Program-made: the position numbers and the translations under genes
Notes under the pieces: model-generated
Seen by the model: only the letters and a program-made list of their open reading frames with translations
Told to the model about the DNA's origin: nothing
Database searches by the model: none
DNA from: Burkholderiales bacterium
Lineage (GTDB): Bacteria > Pseudomonadota > Gammaproteobacteria > Burkholderiales > Burkholderiaceae_C
DNA: 23,192 bases
Reading direction: 5' to 3'
Assembly: GCA_013205525.1 (NCBI GenBank)
Contig: JABMMR010000163.1
Span: 1-23,192 of the forward strand
Shown here: piece after piece, positions 6,352 through 15,201 of the stretch
Layout: each line of letters starts with the position of its first letter
Position numbering within the stretch: position 1 is the first letter of the stretch

Positions 6352-7527
6352 TCAGTGTGAGGGAGCAGGCAGTTGACCCACCAAACGGGCATGCTCGCGG
6401 CTGGCGAATCTGTCGGTCATGCCGGCAATGTAATCGGCCACGGCTCGGGAGAGGTTGTCGCGCTTGGCGTGGTTCTCGGGCATTTCTTGCGGGCGGGCCA
6501 AATAGGCCGCAAACAATTCGCTCACCACTTGGCGCGCCCAATCGGTGGTTTGCATTACCTGCGGGTGCCTGTACAAATGGTGCAGCAAAAAAGTTTTGAG
6601 TTGCGTCGAGCGCTGCTGCATGGGGGCAGAAAACATCACCAAAGCAGGCGCCGTGCGCACCGCTTCCACGCTGTCGGGGGCGTGCTTTGCAAGCGCTTGG
6701 TGGGTGGCTTGCAGCACATCGTAGACCTGATCGCTGAGCATGCGCCGAATAGCCTCGTACAACAAACGCCTGCCGCTCAAGTCGGGATAGGCGGCCTGCA
6801 CCTCGCGGCGGTAATCGTCAAACAAAGCCACGTCTTCGAGTTGCGCCAAGCTGATCAGGCCCGAGCGCACGCCGTCGTCGATGTCGTGGGCGTTGTAGGC
6901 CATTTCATCGGCCAAGTTGCACAGTTGCGCTTCCAAACTGGGCTGGCCTTTTTGCAAGAAACGCGCAGCCACACCGCCCGGCTCCTGTACTTCTAGCAGT
7001 TGCGCATTGCGAACCGAGCAGTGCTTCAAAATCCCCTCACGGGTCTCAAAGCACAGGTTGAGGCCATCGAACTGGGGATAGCGGTGCTCCAAACCATCAA
7101 CCACACGCAGGCTTTGCAAGTTGTGCTCAAAACCGCCGTAGGGTGCCATGCACTCGTTCAAAGCATCTTGCCCTGCGTGGCCAAAGGGTGTGTGGCCCAA
7201 GTCGTGGGCCAAAGCGATGGCCTCCACCAAGTCTTCATGCAAACCCAGTGTGCGCGACATCGAACGTGCAAGCTGTGCAACCTCCAAGGAATGCGTCAAG
7301 CGGGTGCGAAACAAATCACCTTCATGGTTTAAAAAAACTTGGGTTTTGTAGACCAAGCGCCTGAACGCGGTGGAGTGCACGATGCGGTCGCGATCGCGTT
7401 GAAACGCGTTGCGTGTGGGCGCATCGCTCTCGGGAAACCGCCGCCCACGTGAGTTCGCGGGATGGCAGGCGTAGGCCGCCAAACCTTGCAAGGCCAAAGA
7501 CAAGGGGGCCGCGAATGTGCCGCTCAT
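6352..7527 (-). CDS. dgt: Deoxyguanosinetriphosphate triphosphohydrolase-like protein
   Basis: An HD-domain phosphohydrolase that removes triphosphate from dGTP or other dNTPs, in the cytoplasm. The 391-residue product has the metal-binding set H79 ([12 protein letters not shown]), H108-D109 ([15 protein letters not shown]) and D207 ([16 protein letters not shown]), with the family's early motif [15 protein letters not shown] (44-58). This is the shorter 'dGTPase-like' subgroup rather than the roughly 500-residue E. coli Dgt. Its ATG overlaps the aroB stop in an ATGA arrangement (7524-7527). Position after aroK-aroB is the standard betaproteobacterial order; there gltB usually follows, but here DUF1415 and the accessory block do. 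Confidence 0.93.
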   Translation of the reverse strand: MSGTFAAPLSLALQGLAAYACHPANSRGRRFPESDAPTRNAFQRDRDRIVHSTAFRRLVYKTQVFLNHEGDLFRTRLTHSLEVAQLARSMSRTLGLHEDLVEAIALAHDLGHTPFGHAGQDALNECMAPYGGFEHNLQSLRVVDGLEHRYPQFDGLNLCFETREGILKHCSVRNAQLLEVQEPGGVAARFLQKGQPSLEAQLCNLADEMAYNAHDIDDGVRSGLISLAQLEDVALFDDYRREVQAAYPDLSGRRLLYEAIRRMLSDQVYDVLQATHQALAKHAPDSVEAVRTAPALVMFSAPMQQRSTQLKTFLLHHLYRHPQVMQTTDWARQVVSELFAAYLARPQEMPENHAKRDNLSRAVADYIAGMTDRFASREHARLVGQLPAPSH

Positions 7528-8621
7528 GCGCGGCAGCAGGCTTGCACCACTTCACTCACCAAGGCGTCGGGTGCGCCGCGCACCACCGCGCTACCCGGTG
7601 GGTCTATCAGCACAAAACGGATGTCGCCAGCCAAGGCTTTTTTGTCGACCCGCATATGGTGCAAATACACCTCAGCGCCCAAATCGGGGCCGACAGTGGG
7701 CAAGCCGGCACGGGCAATGAGGGCGGTGAGACGCTGGGTGAAAGCCGCGTCGACCAAACCCAAACGCAGCGACAACTGCGCGGCCATGACCATGCCGCAA
7801 CCCACGGCCTCGCCATGCAGCCATTCGCCAAAACCTAAGCCTGCTTCGATGGCGTGGCCAAAGGTGTGACCGAAATTCAAAATCGCCCGCAAGCCCGACT
7901 CACGCTCGTCTTGCCCCACCACATGGGCTTTGATCTCGCAGCTGCGCTTGACCGCATAAGCCAAAGCTTGGGGGTCGCGTTGCAGCAAAGCGTCTAGATT
8001 GTGTTCAATCCAGTCGAAGAACACCATGTCAGCGATAGGCCCGTATTTGATGACCTCGGCCAAACCCGCGCTGAGTTCACGGGCTGGCAAGCTTTGCAAG
8101 GTGCTTAAGTCGCAGACCACCCGCTCGGGTTGGTAAAACGCACCGATCATATTTTTGCCAATGGGGTGGTTGATAGCGGTTTTGCCGCCCACCGAGGAGT
8201 CCACTTGCGCGAGCAAAGTGGTGGGCACTTGCACAAACGGCACACCGCGCATATAGCAAGCCGCGGCAAAACCCGTGATGTCACCCACCACACCCCCGCC
8301 CAAGGCAAACAACACGGTTTTGCGGTCGCAGGCGTTTTCTAGCAAGACATCAAAAATGCTTTGCAAGGTCTCCCATGTTTTGTAGGCCTCGCCATCGGGC
8401 AGGCTGAGGCTGAGCACCTTGGGGTAGTGCGCCGACAAACTTTGCTGCAAACGCTGGGCGTACAAGGGGCCTACCGTGTCGTTGGTGACGATGAGTGCAC
8501 AGGCCGCAGCAGGCAAACCTTGCCAAGCGGTGCCCTGCGAGAGCAAGCCCGCGCCAATGCGGATGGGGTAGCTGCGCTCGCCCAAATCGATGGCCACTTG
8601 GGTAGGGGTGTCAGGGTGCAT
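7524..8621 (-). CDS. aroB: 3-dehydroquinate synthase
   Basis: Second step of the shikimate pathway: converts DAHP to 3-dehydroquinate using NAD and a divalent metal, in the cytoplasm. The product has 365 residues from ATG 8621. Family motifs are [10 protein letters not shown] (74-83), [15 protein letters not shown] (106-120), [18 protein letters not shown] (131-148) and [11 protein letters not shown] (249-259). Predicted zinc ligands are E189 (GLAEVIKYG), H252 and H269 (WLHGEAV), with the same mutual spacing as in characterised enzymes. A TTG 36 bp upstream would add 12 residues but enlarge the overlap with aroK; ATG 8621 gives an 11-bp overlap and is preferred. Its stop overlaps the dgt start. 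Confidence 0.97.
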   Translation of the reverse strand: MHPDTPTQVAIDLGERSYPIRIGAGLLSQGTAWQGLPAAACALIVTNDTVGPLYAQRLQQSLSAHYPKVLSLSLPDGEAYKTWETLQSIFDVLLENACDRKTVLFALGGGVVGDITGFAAACYMRGVPFVQVPTTLLAQVDSSVGGKTAINHPIGKNMIGAFYQPERVVCDLSTLQSLPARELSAGLAEVIKYGPIADMVFFDWIEHNLDALLQRDPQALAYAVKRSCEIKAHVVGQDERESGLRAILNFGHTFGHAIEAGLGFGEWLHGEAVGCGMVMAAQLSLRLGLVDAAFTQRLTALIARAGLPTVGPDLGAEVYLHHMRVDKKALAGDIRFVLIDPPGSAVVRGAPDALVSEVVQACCRA

Positions 8622-9153
8622 AAGGAGGTGTTTCTGCCAAAGGCAAGAGTCCGGCAAGTTCGAGTTGGCTCATCACCATGGTGACCATGGATTGAATATG
8701 CGGACGCTGGGTTTCAATCACGTAATGGGCGGCGGCTTGGTAGAGGGGGTCGCGTTGTGCAAACAGTTCTTTCAACTTGGTTTGCGGATCATCGACTTGC
8801 AGCAAAGGCCGTTGGCGATCATGGCGCAAACGGCGAAAAATTTCTTCCGGACTGACACGCAAGTAACACACCGTGGCACGCTCATGTAACAACGCACGGT
8901 TGCGTTCGCGCAAAACCGCTCCCCCGCCTGTGGCCAACACGCCAACGTTTTGGCGGCTGAGGTCCTCCAAGGCTTGGCTTTCAATGTCGCGAAACGCGGC
9001 CTCGCCTTGTCGCTCAAAATATTCTTTGATGCTGCAACCCAAGCGCTGCTCGATGACCTGGTCGGAGTCCACAAACGGGCAACCGAGTTTGCGGGCGATT
9101 TGTCGCCCGACTGTTGACTTGCCGCTGCCGGGCATACCCACCAAGGCCAACAC
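8611..9153 (-). CDS. aroK: Shikimate kinase
   Basis: Phosphorylates shikimate with ATP in aromatic amino acid synthesis. The 180-residue product has Walker [10 protein letters not shown] (6-14), the shikimate-binding DSD (Asp29 and Asp31), Arg55 (FRDIES), the glycine motif TGGGAV (75-80) and the lid RQRPLL (113-118). The start is GTG 9153, because upstream codons in frame reach a stop without ATG, and a GAGAAAG ribosome site (9162-9168) overlaps the pilQ stop. The gene is 13 bp from pilQ and overlaps aroB by 11 bp. Linkage of pilQ to aroKB is a conserved proteobacterial arrangement. Confidence 0.95.
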   Translation of the reverse strand: MLALVGMPGSGKSTVGRQIARKLGCPFVDSDQVIEQRLGCSIKEYFERQGEAAFRDIESQALEDLSRQNVGVLATGGGAVLRERNRALLHERATVCYLRVSPEEIFRRLRHDRQRPLLQVDDPQTKLKELFAQRDPLYQAAAHYVIETQRPHIQSMVTMVMSQLELAGLLPLAETPPYAP

Positions 9154-9166
9154 GATAAATACTTTC

Positions 9167-10450
9167 TCACGGTGCTAAAGCACGTTGCGTAAGCATTTTA
9201 GGGCTTAGGAATATCAGCAACTCTTGCTTGCTGCGCTGGTTGCTGCGGTTGCCAAACAACCACCCCAAGCCCGGCAGATGGCGCAAACCCGGCACACCAG
9301 CCAAGTTTTGGTTGTTGCTGGTTTCATAGATGCCGCCAATCATCACGGTTCCGCCGTCTTCAACCCGCACTTGGGTGCTGACATGCTTGGTGTCGATGGC
9401 GAAACCTGCGGGCGTGCTTTGCCCCACACTGTCTTTGTGCACATCTAAATCCATGGTGATACTGCCCTCAGGCGTGATACGCGGCGTGACCTCCAAGCGC
9501 AAATTGGCTTTGCGAAAAGCGATGGAAGTGGCACCATTGCCCGCGGCGACTTGGTAAGGCAACTCGGTGCCTTGCTCGATAATAGCCTTGGCTTGATCGG
9601 CGGTGACCAAGCGCGGACTGGCTACCACCCGGCCCAAGCCCTCGGCCTCAAGAGCGGACAACTCTATCCCCAGCAGCCGTGTTTTGGAGGCGTCAAATAA
9701 ACTTAATGCCAAGGTGGCGGCTTCCAGGCCTTGAAAGCCTTGTGCAGGAAGTTTGATCAGGCTGCTGTTGTTGTCGCCGCGACTCATGCGCACCCCCAGA
9801 CTGGCGGCAAAACTGTCGGAGGCTTCGATGATGCGCGCCTCGATCAAGACCTGCCGCTGTGGGATATCGATGCGCTGTATCAGCATCTCAACTTGCGCCA
9901 ACTTGTCCGCCACATCGGTGACAAATAATTGGTTGGTCCTTACGTCGATCATGGCCGAGCCCCGCACACTCAGCAAACGCGGCGCCGGCGTATTGCTGAC
10001 CACGCCCGTGCTGCTGAGCAATGGCACCAACAGGTCTTGCACCTTGGCGTAGTTCATGGCAAAAGCACGGGTTTGCAAAGGCTCCAAAGCTTGCAAAGCC
10101 GCACGGCCTTCCAGCGCGGCTTTTTCTTTGGCCGCAAACTCGACCAAGGGCGCCACCCACAGCACATCGCCCAGCGTTTGTTGACCCAAGCCCTTGGTTT
10201 GCAGCACCGTATACAAAACCTGGTCCCACGGCACTTGGTTAAGGCGCAGGCTGAGGCTACCGCTCACGCTGTCAGACACCACCATATTGACACCGCTGAA
10301 ATCGGCAATCAGCTGCAAGGCGGTTCGCAACTCAATTTTGGGGAAATTCATCGACATGGGAGCGCCGCTGAACACTGGCAAAGACTGCGCCTGCACAGCC
10401 GAAGCGACAAAGCAACACATATATATGAGCATGGCGCTGAGTGTTTTCAT
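9167..10450 (-). CDS. pilQ: Type IV pilus secretin PilQ, short form without AMIN domains
   Basis: Outer-membrane channel through which the type IV pilus passes. From ATG 10450 the product has 427 residues: a signal peptide (about 1-22, ending AVQAQ), an STN/N0 domain (34-100), one secretin-N (N1-type) domain (about 128-195) and the secretin core (about 203-418) with RVVASPRLVT (274-283), VRVEDGGTVMIGGIY (361-375) and VPGLRHLPGLGWLFG (386-400). Typical PilQ proteins are roughly 700 residues with one or two AMIN peptidoglycan-binding domains before N0; these are absent here, with only about 12 residues between signal peptide and N0. The upstream in-frame start at 10516 would spoil the signal peptide. 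ATG overlaps the pilOP stop (ATGA). Confidence 0.92.
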   Translation of the reverse strand: MKTLSAMLIYMCCFVASAVQAQSLPVFSGAPMSMNFPKIELRTALQLIADFSGVNMVVSDSVSGSLSLRLNQVPWDQVLYTVLQTKGLGQQTLGDVLWVAPLVEFAAKEKAALEGRAALQALEPLQTRAFAMNYAKVQDLLVPLLSSTGVVSNTPAPRLLSVRGSAMIDVRTNQLFVTDVADKLAQVEMLIQRIDIPQRQVLIEARIIEASDSFAASLGVRMSRGDNNSSLIKLPAQGFQGLEAATLALSLFDASKTRLLGIELSALEAEGLGRVVASPRLVTADQAKAIIEQGTELPYQVAAGNGATSIAFRKANLRLEVTPRITPEGSITMDLDVHKDSVGQSTPAGFAIDTKHVSTQVRVEDGGTVMIGGIYETSNNQNLAGVPGLRHLPGLGWLFGNRSNQRSKQELLIFLSPKMLTQRALAP

Positions 10451-11427
10451 GGTGTTCCTTGCTTGGGCCATCGGGTGAACCGCGCTTGCAATTGGCCTTG
10501 GTGATTGAACTGCCATTCACGCAGCAACACATGGTCTGTGTTGACCTGCGAGATTTCACCGCCATCGGCACCCAGCGCCTGCCCAAGCGTCAAAGCGTAA
10601 AGCTCGCCCTCCAATGACATGAAGGCGCTGGATTTTTCTGGCGTGCTGAGCGCTCCCAGCCACTGCCATTGCGATAACTCTGCCTCCGGCAGTGTGAGTT
10701 GACCGCTGGCGCGAGCCAAAGGCGGCAGCCCCCCAGCCAACCACTTCGCATCAAACGGGTTGAACCTAAGCGGGGGCGGCGCAGCATCCGAGACCTGAGG
10801 TGCAAGCGCTAAGGACTTGCCGGGGCTTGTCCCAGGGCTTAAGGCTTGCTGTGCATCTTCGCGGGTGAGCAGCGTCAAGCTCAAAGGGGATGCGCTTTGG
10901 GGTGCCAACACTGCCAAGTCGGCCTTCAAAACAAAGGCGTTGATCCTTGCTTGAGGCGCCAACTCAACAAGTCTTTGCCAAGCCAATAACAAGCTGGGCA
11001 AGCTGCCCGACCACAGTTGCTGATTCGAGCCATCGGCTGTCTGCACCTGCACGCCAGTGGTGGCCAGCACTTGCGTTGTCAAAGAGAAATTGGCTTGCAA
11101 ACCACTGGCTGACAGTGCCACCCAAGCCGGCGCGTGCCCGCCTGTGGGATGGGGCATGGCTTGCAGCGCGGCCACCCGCGCTTGGTGCTGCTTAACTTGT
11201 CGCTGCAGGGTTTGTAAGGTCTGTGAGGCCTGTGCTTCAAGCTCTTGGGCTTGCCACCAAGTCGACCAAGCTGGGCCAGAGACTTGCCAACTCAAGCCCA
11301 AGCTCATCAACAACGTCAAGACAGTCAGCAAGACGGCTTGCGCAGACAAGGGCCACGCATGCAAGACGCGCCAATGGCTGCGCCACTGAGGCCACCAGAC
11401 GTTCCAAAATTGCCACTTAGGGTTCAT
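10447..11427 (-). CDS. pilO/pilP: Fused PilO-PilP type IV pilus alignment protein
   Basis: One continuous 326-residue protein covers two normally separate subunits. Residues 1-26 are a cytoplasmic Trp-rich segment, 27-48 a transmembrane helix (LSAQAVLLTVLTLLMSLGL), 57-92 a coiled coil, and 100-190 a PilO-like periplasmic domain. A Pro/Ala-rich linker (195-220) leads to a PilP-like domain (221-326) with the PilP pattern FNPFDAKW, LSQWQWLGAL, GELYALTLGQALGADGG and HVLLREW. PilP is normally a separate lipoprotein that bridges PilN/PilO and the secretin PilQ; here no lipobox exists and anchoring would come from the PilO helix. No in-frame stop or frameshift is seen at the junction. The start ATG overlaps the pilN stop by one base (TGATG). 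Assignment of both halves is from gene order and motif pattern. Confidence 0.82.
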   Translation of the reverse strand: MNPKWQFWNVWWPQWRSHWRVLHAWPLSAQAVLLTVLTLLMSLGLSWQVSGPAWSTWWQAQELEAQASQTLQTLQRQVKQHQARVAALQAMPHPTGGHAPAWVALSASGLQANFSLTTQVLATTGVQVQTADGSNQQLWSGSLPSLLLAWQRLVELAPQARINAFVLKADLAVLAPQSASPLSLTLLTREDAQQALSPGTSPGKSLALAPQVSDAAPPPLRFNPFDAKWLAGGLPPLARASGQLTLPEAELSQWQWLGALSTPEKSSAFMSLEGELYALTLGQALGADGGEISQVNTDHVLLREWQFNHQGQLQARFTRWPKQGTP

Positions 11428-11990
11428 CAGCTTGACCCCGCAAGTGAGGGCGAAATCAGCTCGTAGGTATTTAAGCGCCACAAGCGACCTTGCGGGCAGC
11501 GCCACAAATGACTAGTCAACACAGTGGGCTGGCCACGCACATGCACGCCGCGGGCTTGCAACTGTGTTTGCCAATGCTGTACATGTCGCCAATGCAGAGC
11601 GCGAACCTGCAAGCGCCATTGACCCTCGCGCCATTCGGCATGTATGACTTGCACGCCATGGGGTGCCACGCTGAGCAAGTGGGTCAAGGCCTGCCAAGCT
11701 TGCAACTGCAGTTGTTGCCAGCGCGGCCAAGCCTGTTGCAATTGCTGCGCTTGTCGCTCACGGGCTTGCCACACAGGCGCTTCAGTCAGTTGTTGCTGCA
11801 GCGCTTGCTGCTGGGCATGCAGGGCCTCTAGCCGTGCTTCGTGGGCTTGGTTGATATTGCCTAAAGCTTGTTCAATAGCCACCAGTGTGAGCGTTGTGAC
11901 GATTGCACCCAACACAACACCAACTTGCCAGCGCCTAAAAACAGCCAAGCGTTGACGCTCGCGCCAAGGCACTAAATTCAGTGTGCTCAT
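11427..11990 (-). CDS. pilN: Type IV pilus inner-membrane protein PilN
   Basis: Component of the PilMNOP alignment complex, linking cytoplasmic PilM to periplasmic PilO. The 187-residue protein starts MSTLNLVPWRERQR, matching the conserved INLLPWRE-type peptide by which PilN binds PilM. A single transmembrane helix (about 23-39) is followed by a Gln-rich coiled coil (46-105) and a periplasmic domain (108-180). Length is near the family norm. The start overlaps the pilM stop (ATGA, 11987-11990). Retention of the PilM-binding peptide suggests that the shortened PilM still has a partner. Confidence 0.9.
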   Translation of the reverse strand: MSTLNLVPWRERQRLAVFRRWQVGVVLGAIVTTLTLVAIEQALGNINQAHEARLEALHAQQQALQQQLTEAPVWQARERQAQQLQQAWPRWQQLQLQAWQALTHLLSVAPHGVQVIHAEWREGQWRLQVRALHWRHVQHWQTQLQARGVHVRGQPTVLTSHLWRCPQGRLWRLNTYELISPSLAGSS

Positions 11991-12679
11991 GGCGCCAACA
12001 CCCCCAAAGCCAAACCACCCACCTGCGCTTGCACTTCTGGCGCTAACAACTGTGCGGCTTTATCGCTGGCGGGCTGTGGCTGGCGTCGCCAACGCTGCTC
12101 GGCCTGCCAAGCGGGCTCTAAGCGGACCAGCCACAAGCCTGCTGCACGGCACCAGTGTTCGCAAGCAGCCACCCAAGCGCGCTGGGTGGCCAGTACCTCC
12201 ACATGCTGAACCGCCTGTGCTTGCATAGCCGCCACCAGCCAGTCAGGACGCTGATGTGGTTCGGCCAGCGTGGGACCCGCGGGTGCAGCCAAGCAATGAA
12301 AGTCCCAGACCGTGTCTGACAGCGGCCAAGGCATTTGACGCTGCAGTTCGAGCTCAATCGCCTTGACCTGCTCGCGCACATTCAAGCCGCTTTGCAGTTG
12401 CAAGCTAAAGCGTCGCAACCGCGCCTCTTCAATGGCCAGCGCCGCGTCTTGGGCTGCACAACCGGCTTGTTGGCAAGCCATGCGCAGCCAGCTGGGGTCG
12501 GGCCAACCCGCCAACAAACTGTGCTGCATCTTGGGCGCGTCTTGTAACGCCAGCCAATGCCAGTGTTGAATATGCAGGGGTCCTTGGGCGGGCGCGCTGG
12601 CTTGGGCCAAAGCCAAGCCATCGGCAAGCATCAACAAGCCCAAACTGCGGCGGGTGGAACGTGAAAAGAGTCTGCGCAT
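11987..12679 (-). CDS. pilM: Shortened PilM-like type IV pilus protein (lacks second half of actin-like fold)
   Basis: First gene of the pilus operon, 230 residues from ATG 12679 (ribosome site CAGGAG, 5 nt spacing). Residues 60-131 match the PilM region with SWLRMACQQAG, ALAIEEARLRRFSL and VREQVKAIELELQRQMPWPL (101-120), the counterpart of the PilM 'EAEQYIPFPLDEV' segment. Residues 160-192 match its 'AAxxxxVExxxxxxxxAGL' strand-helix pair. The protein then passes directly to GGLALGVLAP, resembling the end of PilM. Full PilM is about 350 residues with two lobes and binds ATP; the about 120-residue second lobe and its nucleotide loops are missing. Identity is inferred from position before pilN and partial motif match; it could be called PilM-like. 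Confidence 0.75.
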   Translation of the reverse strand: MRRLFSRSTRRSLGLLMLADGLALAQASAPAQGPLHIQHWHWLALQDAPKMQHSLLAGWPDPSWLRMACQQAGCAAQDAALAIEEARLRRFSLQLQSGLNVREQVKAIELELQRQMPWPLSDTVWDFHCLAAPAGPTLAEPHQRPDWLVAAMQAQAVQHVEVLATQRAWVAACEHWCRAAGLWLVRLEPAWQAEQRWRRQPQPASDKAAQLLAPEVQAQVGGLALGVLAP

Positions 12680-12687
12680 CAAATCTC

Positions 12688-12704
12688 CTGGTGAATCACA
12701 CCAG
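12688..12704 (-). promoter_or_regulatory. Hairpin overlapping the pilM ribosome-binding site
   Basis: On the minus strand CTGGTG-TGATT-CACCAG forms a 6-bp stem with a 5-nt loop. Its 3' arm runs into the Shine-Dalgarno sequence CAGGAG (12685-12690), 5 nt before the pilM ATG, so folding would partly hide the ribosome site of the first pilus gene. Seen in sequence; the regulatory effect is inference. Confidence 0.4.
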
Positions 12705-12735
12705 CAGGTTGTAAATCTGACTTCATACCCTTGGG

Positions 12736-12764
12736 TTAAGCTGTACTAGCGAAGTTTTTACAAT
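12736..12764 (+). promoter_or_regulatory. Predicted sigma-70 promoter of mrcA
   Basis: TTAAGC (12736-12741), a 17-bp spacer and TACAAT (12759-12764) lie about 42 bp before the mrcA ATG, in the 127-bp divergent spacer with pilM. The -10 box is good and the -35 box weak. I could not assign a convincing -10/-35 pair to pilM on the other strand. Confidence 0.4.
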
Positions 12765-12806
12765 GCACTTCCTCAACACCTAGCCCTACAGCGCCACTTC
12801 AAGCCC

Positions 12807-15185
12807 ATGTCCCCACCTACCAAGCCTGCCCCTAGCCATCAAGCTGAATCGGCCAAGACCGCGCCCAGCGCCTTATGGGCAGTGCTGGCCAGCTTCATCG
12901 CTTGGGCCACAGGTTTGGGCGTGGCTGGCCTGTTGAGCTTGATTTTGCTCGTGGGTGTGGCTCTGGCCATGGCCTACCCGCAGTTGCCCGACATCTCCGA
13001 TTTGGCCGACTACCGACCCAAGCTGTCGATGCGGGTGTTCTCTGCTGAAGGAAAACTGATTGGCGAATTCGGCGAAGAACGGCGCAAACTGGTGCCTTTC
13101 AACGACATACCCGATGTGGTCAAACAAGCGGTCTTGTCGATTGAGGATGCGCGCTTTTACCAACACGGCGGCGTCGATTACATTGGCTTGGCGCGTGCCA
13201 GCTTGGCCAATGTGGGTCGCGCCAAAAGCCAAGGTGCTTCCACCATCACCATGCAAGTTGCGCGAAACGTGTATCTCTCTTCAGAGAAAACCTTCACCCG
13301 CAAAATTTATGAACTGCTGTTGACCTACAAGCTAGAGCATTTGCTGAGCAAAGACCAAATTTTTGAAATTTATTTGAACCAAATTTTTCTGGGCCAGCGT
13401 GCTTACGGCTTTGCCGCCGCAGCGGAAACCTATTTTGGCAAACCCATCCAAAACTTGAGCATCGCCGAAGCCGCCATGCTGGCCGGATTGCCCAAAGCGC
13501 CCTCGGCCTATAACCCGATCAACAACCCCAAGCGAGCCCGTTCGCGCCAGCTCTACATCATCGAGCGCATGCAAGAAAACGGCTTCATCACCAAGGTGCA
13601 GGCTGAAGCTGCCAAGGCCGAAGAGCTCAAAATCCGCAGCGTCACTGCGCCCAACACTCTGCATGCGGACTATGTGGCCGAGATGGCAAGGCAACTGATG
13701 TTCTCGCAATACGGCCCCGACATTTACACCCGCGGCCTGAATGTGTACACCACCATCAAAGCCGATGACCAAGAAGTTGCCTACCAAGCACTGCGCCGTG
13801 GCATCTTGGACTATGAGTTGCGTCAGGTCTACCGTGGCCCCGAGAAATTCATCACCCTGCCCACCGAGACCCGCGAGATGGAAGACGCCATTGATGAAGC
13901 CTTGATAGATGCCGGCGACAAAGGCGATTTATTGGCCGCCGTGGTGCTGGAGGTGGCGCCGAAAAAAGTTCGGGTGATGCGCCAAAACAGCGAGGTGCTG
14001 GAAATTGTGGGCGAGGGCTTAAAGCCGGTTCAATCCGGCTTGTCCGACAAAGCCTCGCCCAACATCAAGTTGCGCCCTGGCGCAGTGGTGCGGGTAGCCA
14101 AAACAGCCAAAGGCGATTGGGCCTTGACCCAACTGCCCGAGGTTGAAGGGGCTTTTGTCGCGCTCGACCCCAATGACGGCGCCATCCGCTCTTTGATAGG
14201 CGGTTTTGATTTTGATAAAAGCAAATTCAACCATGTGACCCAAGCTTGGCGCCAACCGGGTTCGAGCTTCAAGCCGTTTATTTATTCAGCTGCCTTGGAA
14301 AAAGGCTTTACCCCAGCCACACAGGTCAATGACGCTCCGCTTTTTTTCGATGCCAGCGTCACCGGTAGCCAAGCATGGGAGCCGAAAAACTACGACGGAA
14401 AGTTCGAAGGCATCATGCCCTTGAAAACCGCCTTGGCCAAATCCAAGAACATGGTCTCTATTCGAATTTTGCAAGCCGTGGGTGCCAAAGAGGCGCAAAC
14501 TTGGGTCAGCCGTTTTGGTTTTGACCCCGAGCGCCACCCACCCTACCTGACGATGGCGCTGGGCGCTGGCTCAGTGACCCCCATGCAAGTTGCGCTGGGC
14601 TACTCGGTGTTTGCCAACGGCGGGTTTTTGGTCAAACCCTACTTGGTGACCAAGGTCACCGACCCCTTGGGCAAAGTGTTGTCGCAATACACCCCCATCG
14701 AACTCGATGAGCGTTCGCGCGCGATTGAGCCGCGCAACGCGTTTGTGATGAGCCATTTGTTGCAAGAGGTGACCCGTGCGGGCACGGCCGTGCGAGCGCA
14801 GCAAGTTTTGAAGCGCAATGATATTTACGGCAAAACCGGCACCACCAATGATTCCATGGATGCTTGGTTTGCCGGCTACCACCCCACGCTCACCGCGGTG
14901 ACTTGGATAGGCTATGACACGCCGCGCAAACTCGGCGACCGTGAAACCGGCGGCGGACTCAGCCTGCCGGTGTGGATCAGCTATATGCAAAGTGCGCTGA
15001 AAAATGTGCCCGTGACTTCGCTGTCTGTTCCTGCTGGCGTGGTGTTTGAGGGCAACGACTGGTTTTTCCAAGAGTTCACCCAAACATCGGGCGTAACCAG
15101 TCTGGGTATTGAAGGCCAAGGCGCTGAAGCTGAAAACAGCAGCGATGCAGAGAAGAAGAAAATTCTCGATCTGTTCAAAGAGTAA
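12807..15185 (+). CDS. mrcA: Penicillin-binding protein 1A (bifunctional transglycosylase/transpeptidase)
   Basis: Polymerises lipid II into glycan strands and crosslinks the stem peptides, anchored in the inner membrane with its catalytic part in the periplasm. The 792-residue product has a Pro-rich cytoplasmic tail, a transmembrane helix (about 32-56), and a GT51 transglycosylase domain with catalytic Glu113 in SIEDARFYQHGG plus GASTITMQVARN (143-154) and IYLNQIFLG (188-196). An OB-like insert follows (about 340-440). The transpeptidase domain has Ser486-x-x-Lys489 (GSSFKP), S546-K547-N548 and KTGTTN (676-681). Length and motif set are typical. It is divergent from pilM, a common betaproteobacterial arrangement, and ends 16 bp before the convergent cyaY. 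Confidence 0.96.
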   Translation: MSPPTKPAPSHQAESAKTAPSALWAVLASFIAWATGLGVAGLLSLILLVGVALAMAYPQLPDISDLADYRPKLSMRVFSAEGKLIGEFGEERRKLVPFNDIPDVVKQAVLSIEDARFYQHGGVDYIGLARASLANVGRAKSQGASTITMQVARNVYLSSEKTFTRKIYELLLTYKLEHLLSKDQIFEIYLNQIFLGQRAYGFAAAAETYFGKPIQNLSIAEAAMLAGLPKAPSAYNPINNPKRARSRQLYIIERMQENGFITKVQAEAAKAEELKIRSVTAPNTLHADYVAEMARQLMFSQYGPDIYTRGLNVYTTIKADDQEVAYQALRRGILDYELRQVYRGPEKFITLPTETREMEDAIDEALIDAGDKGDLLAAVVLEVAPKKVRVMRQNSEVLEIVGEGLKPVQSGLSDKASPNIKLRPGAVVRVAKTAKGDWALTQLPEVEGAFVALDPNDGAIRSLIGGFDFDKSKFNHVTQAWRQPGSSFKPFIYSAALEKGFTPATQVNDAPLFFDASVTGSQAWEPKNYDGKFEGIMPLKTALAKSKNMVSIRILQAVGAKEAQTWVSRFGFDPERHPPYLTMALGAGSVTPMQVALGYSVFANGGFLVKPYLVTKVTDPLGKVLSQYTPIELDERSRAIEPRNAFVMSHLLQEVTRAGTAVRAQQVLKRNDIYGKTGTTNDSMDAWFAGYHPTLTAVTWIGYDTPRKLGDRETGGGLSLPVWISYMQSALKNVPVTSLSVPAGVVFEGNDWFFQEFTQTSGVTSLGIEGQGAEAENSSDAEKKKILDLFKE

Positions 15186-15201
15186 GGCGGTGTAAGGCGG
15201 C

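Noticed and set aside
8622..8657. TTG start extending aroB by 12 residues
   Set aside because: Increases the overlap with aroK to 47 bp and adds residues without family match; ATG 8621 is better.
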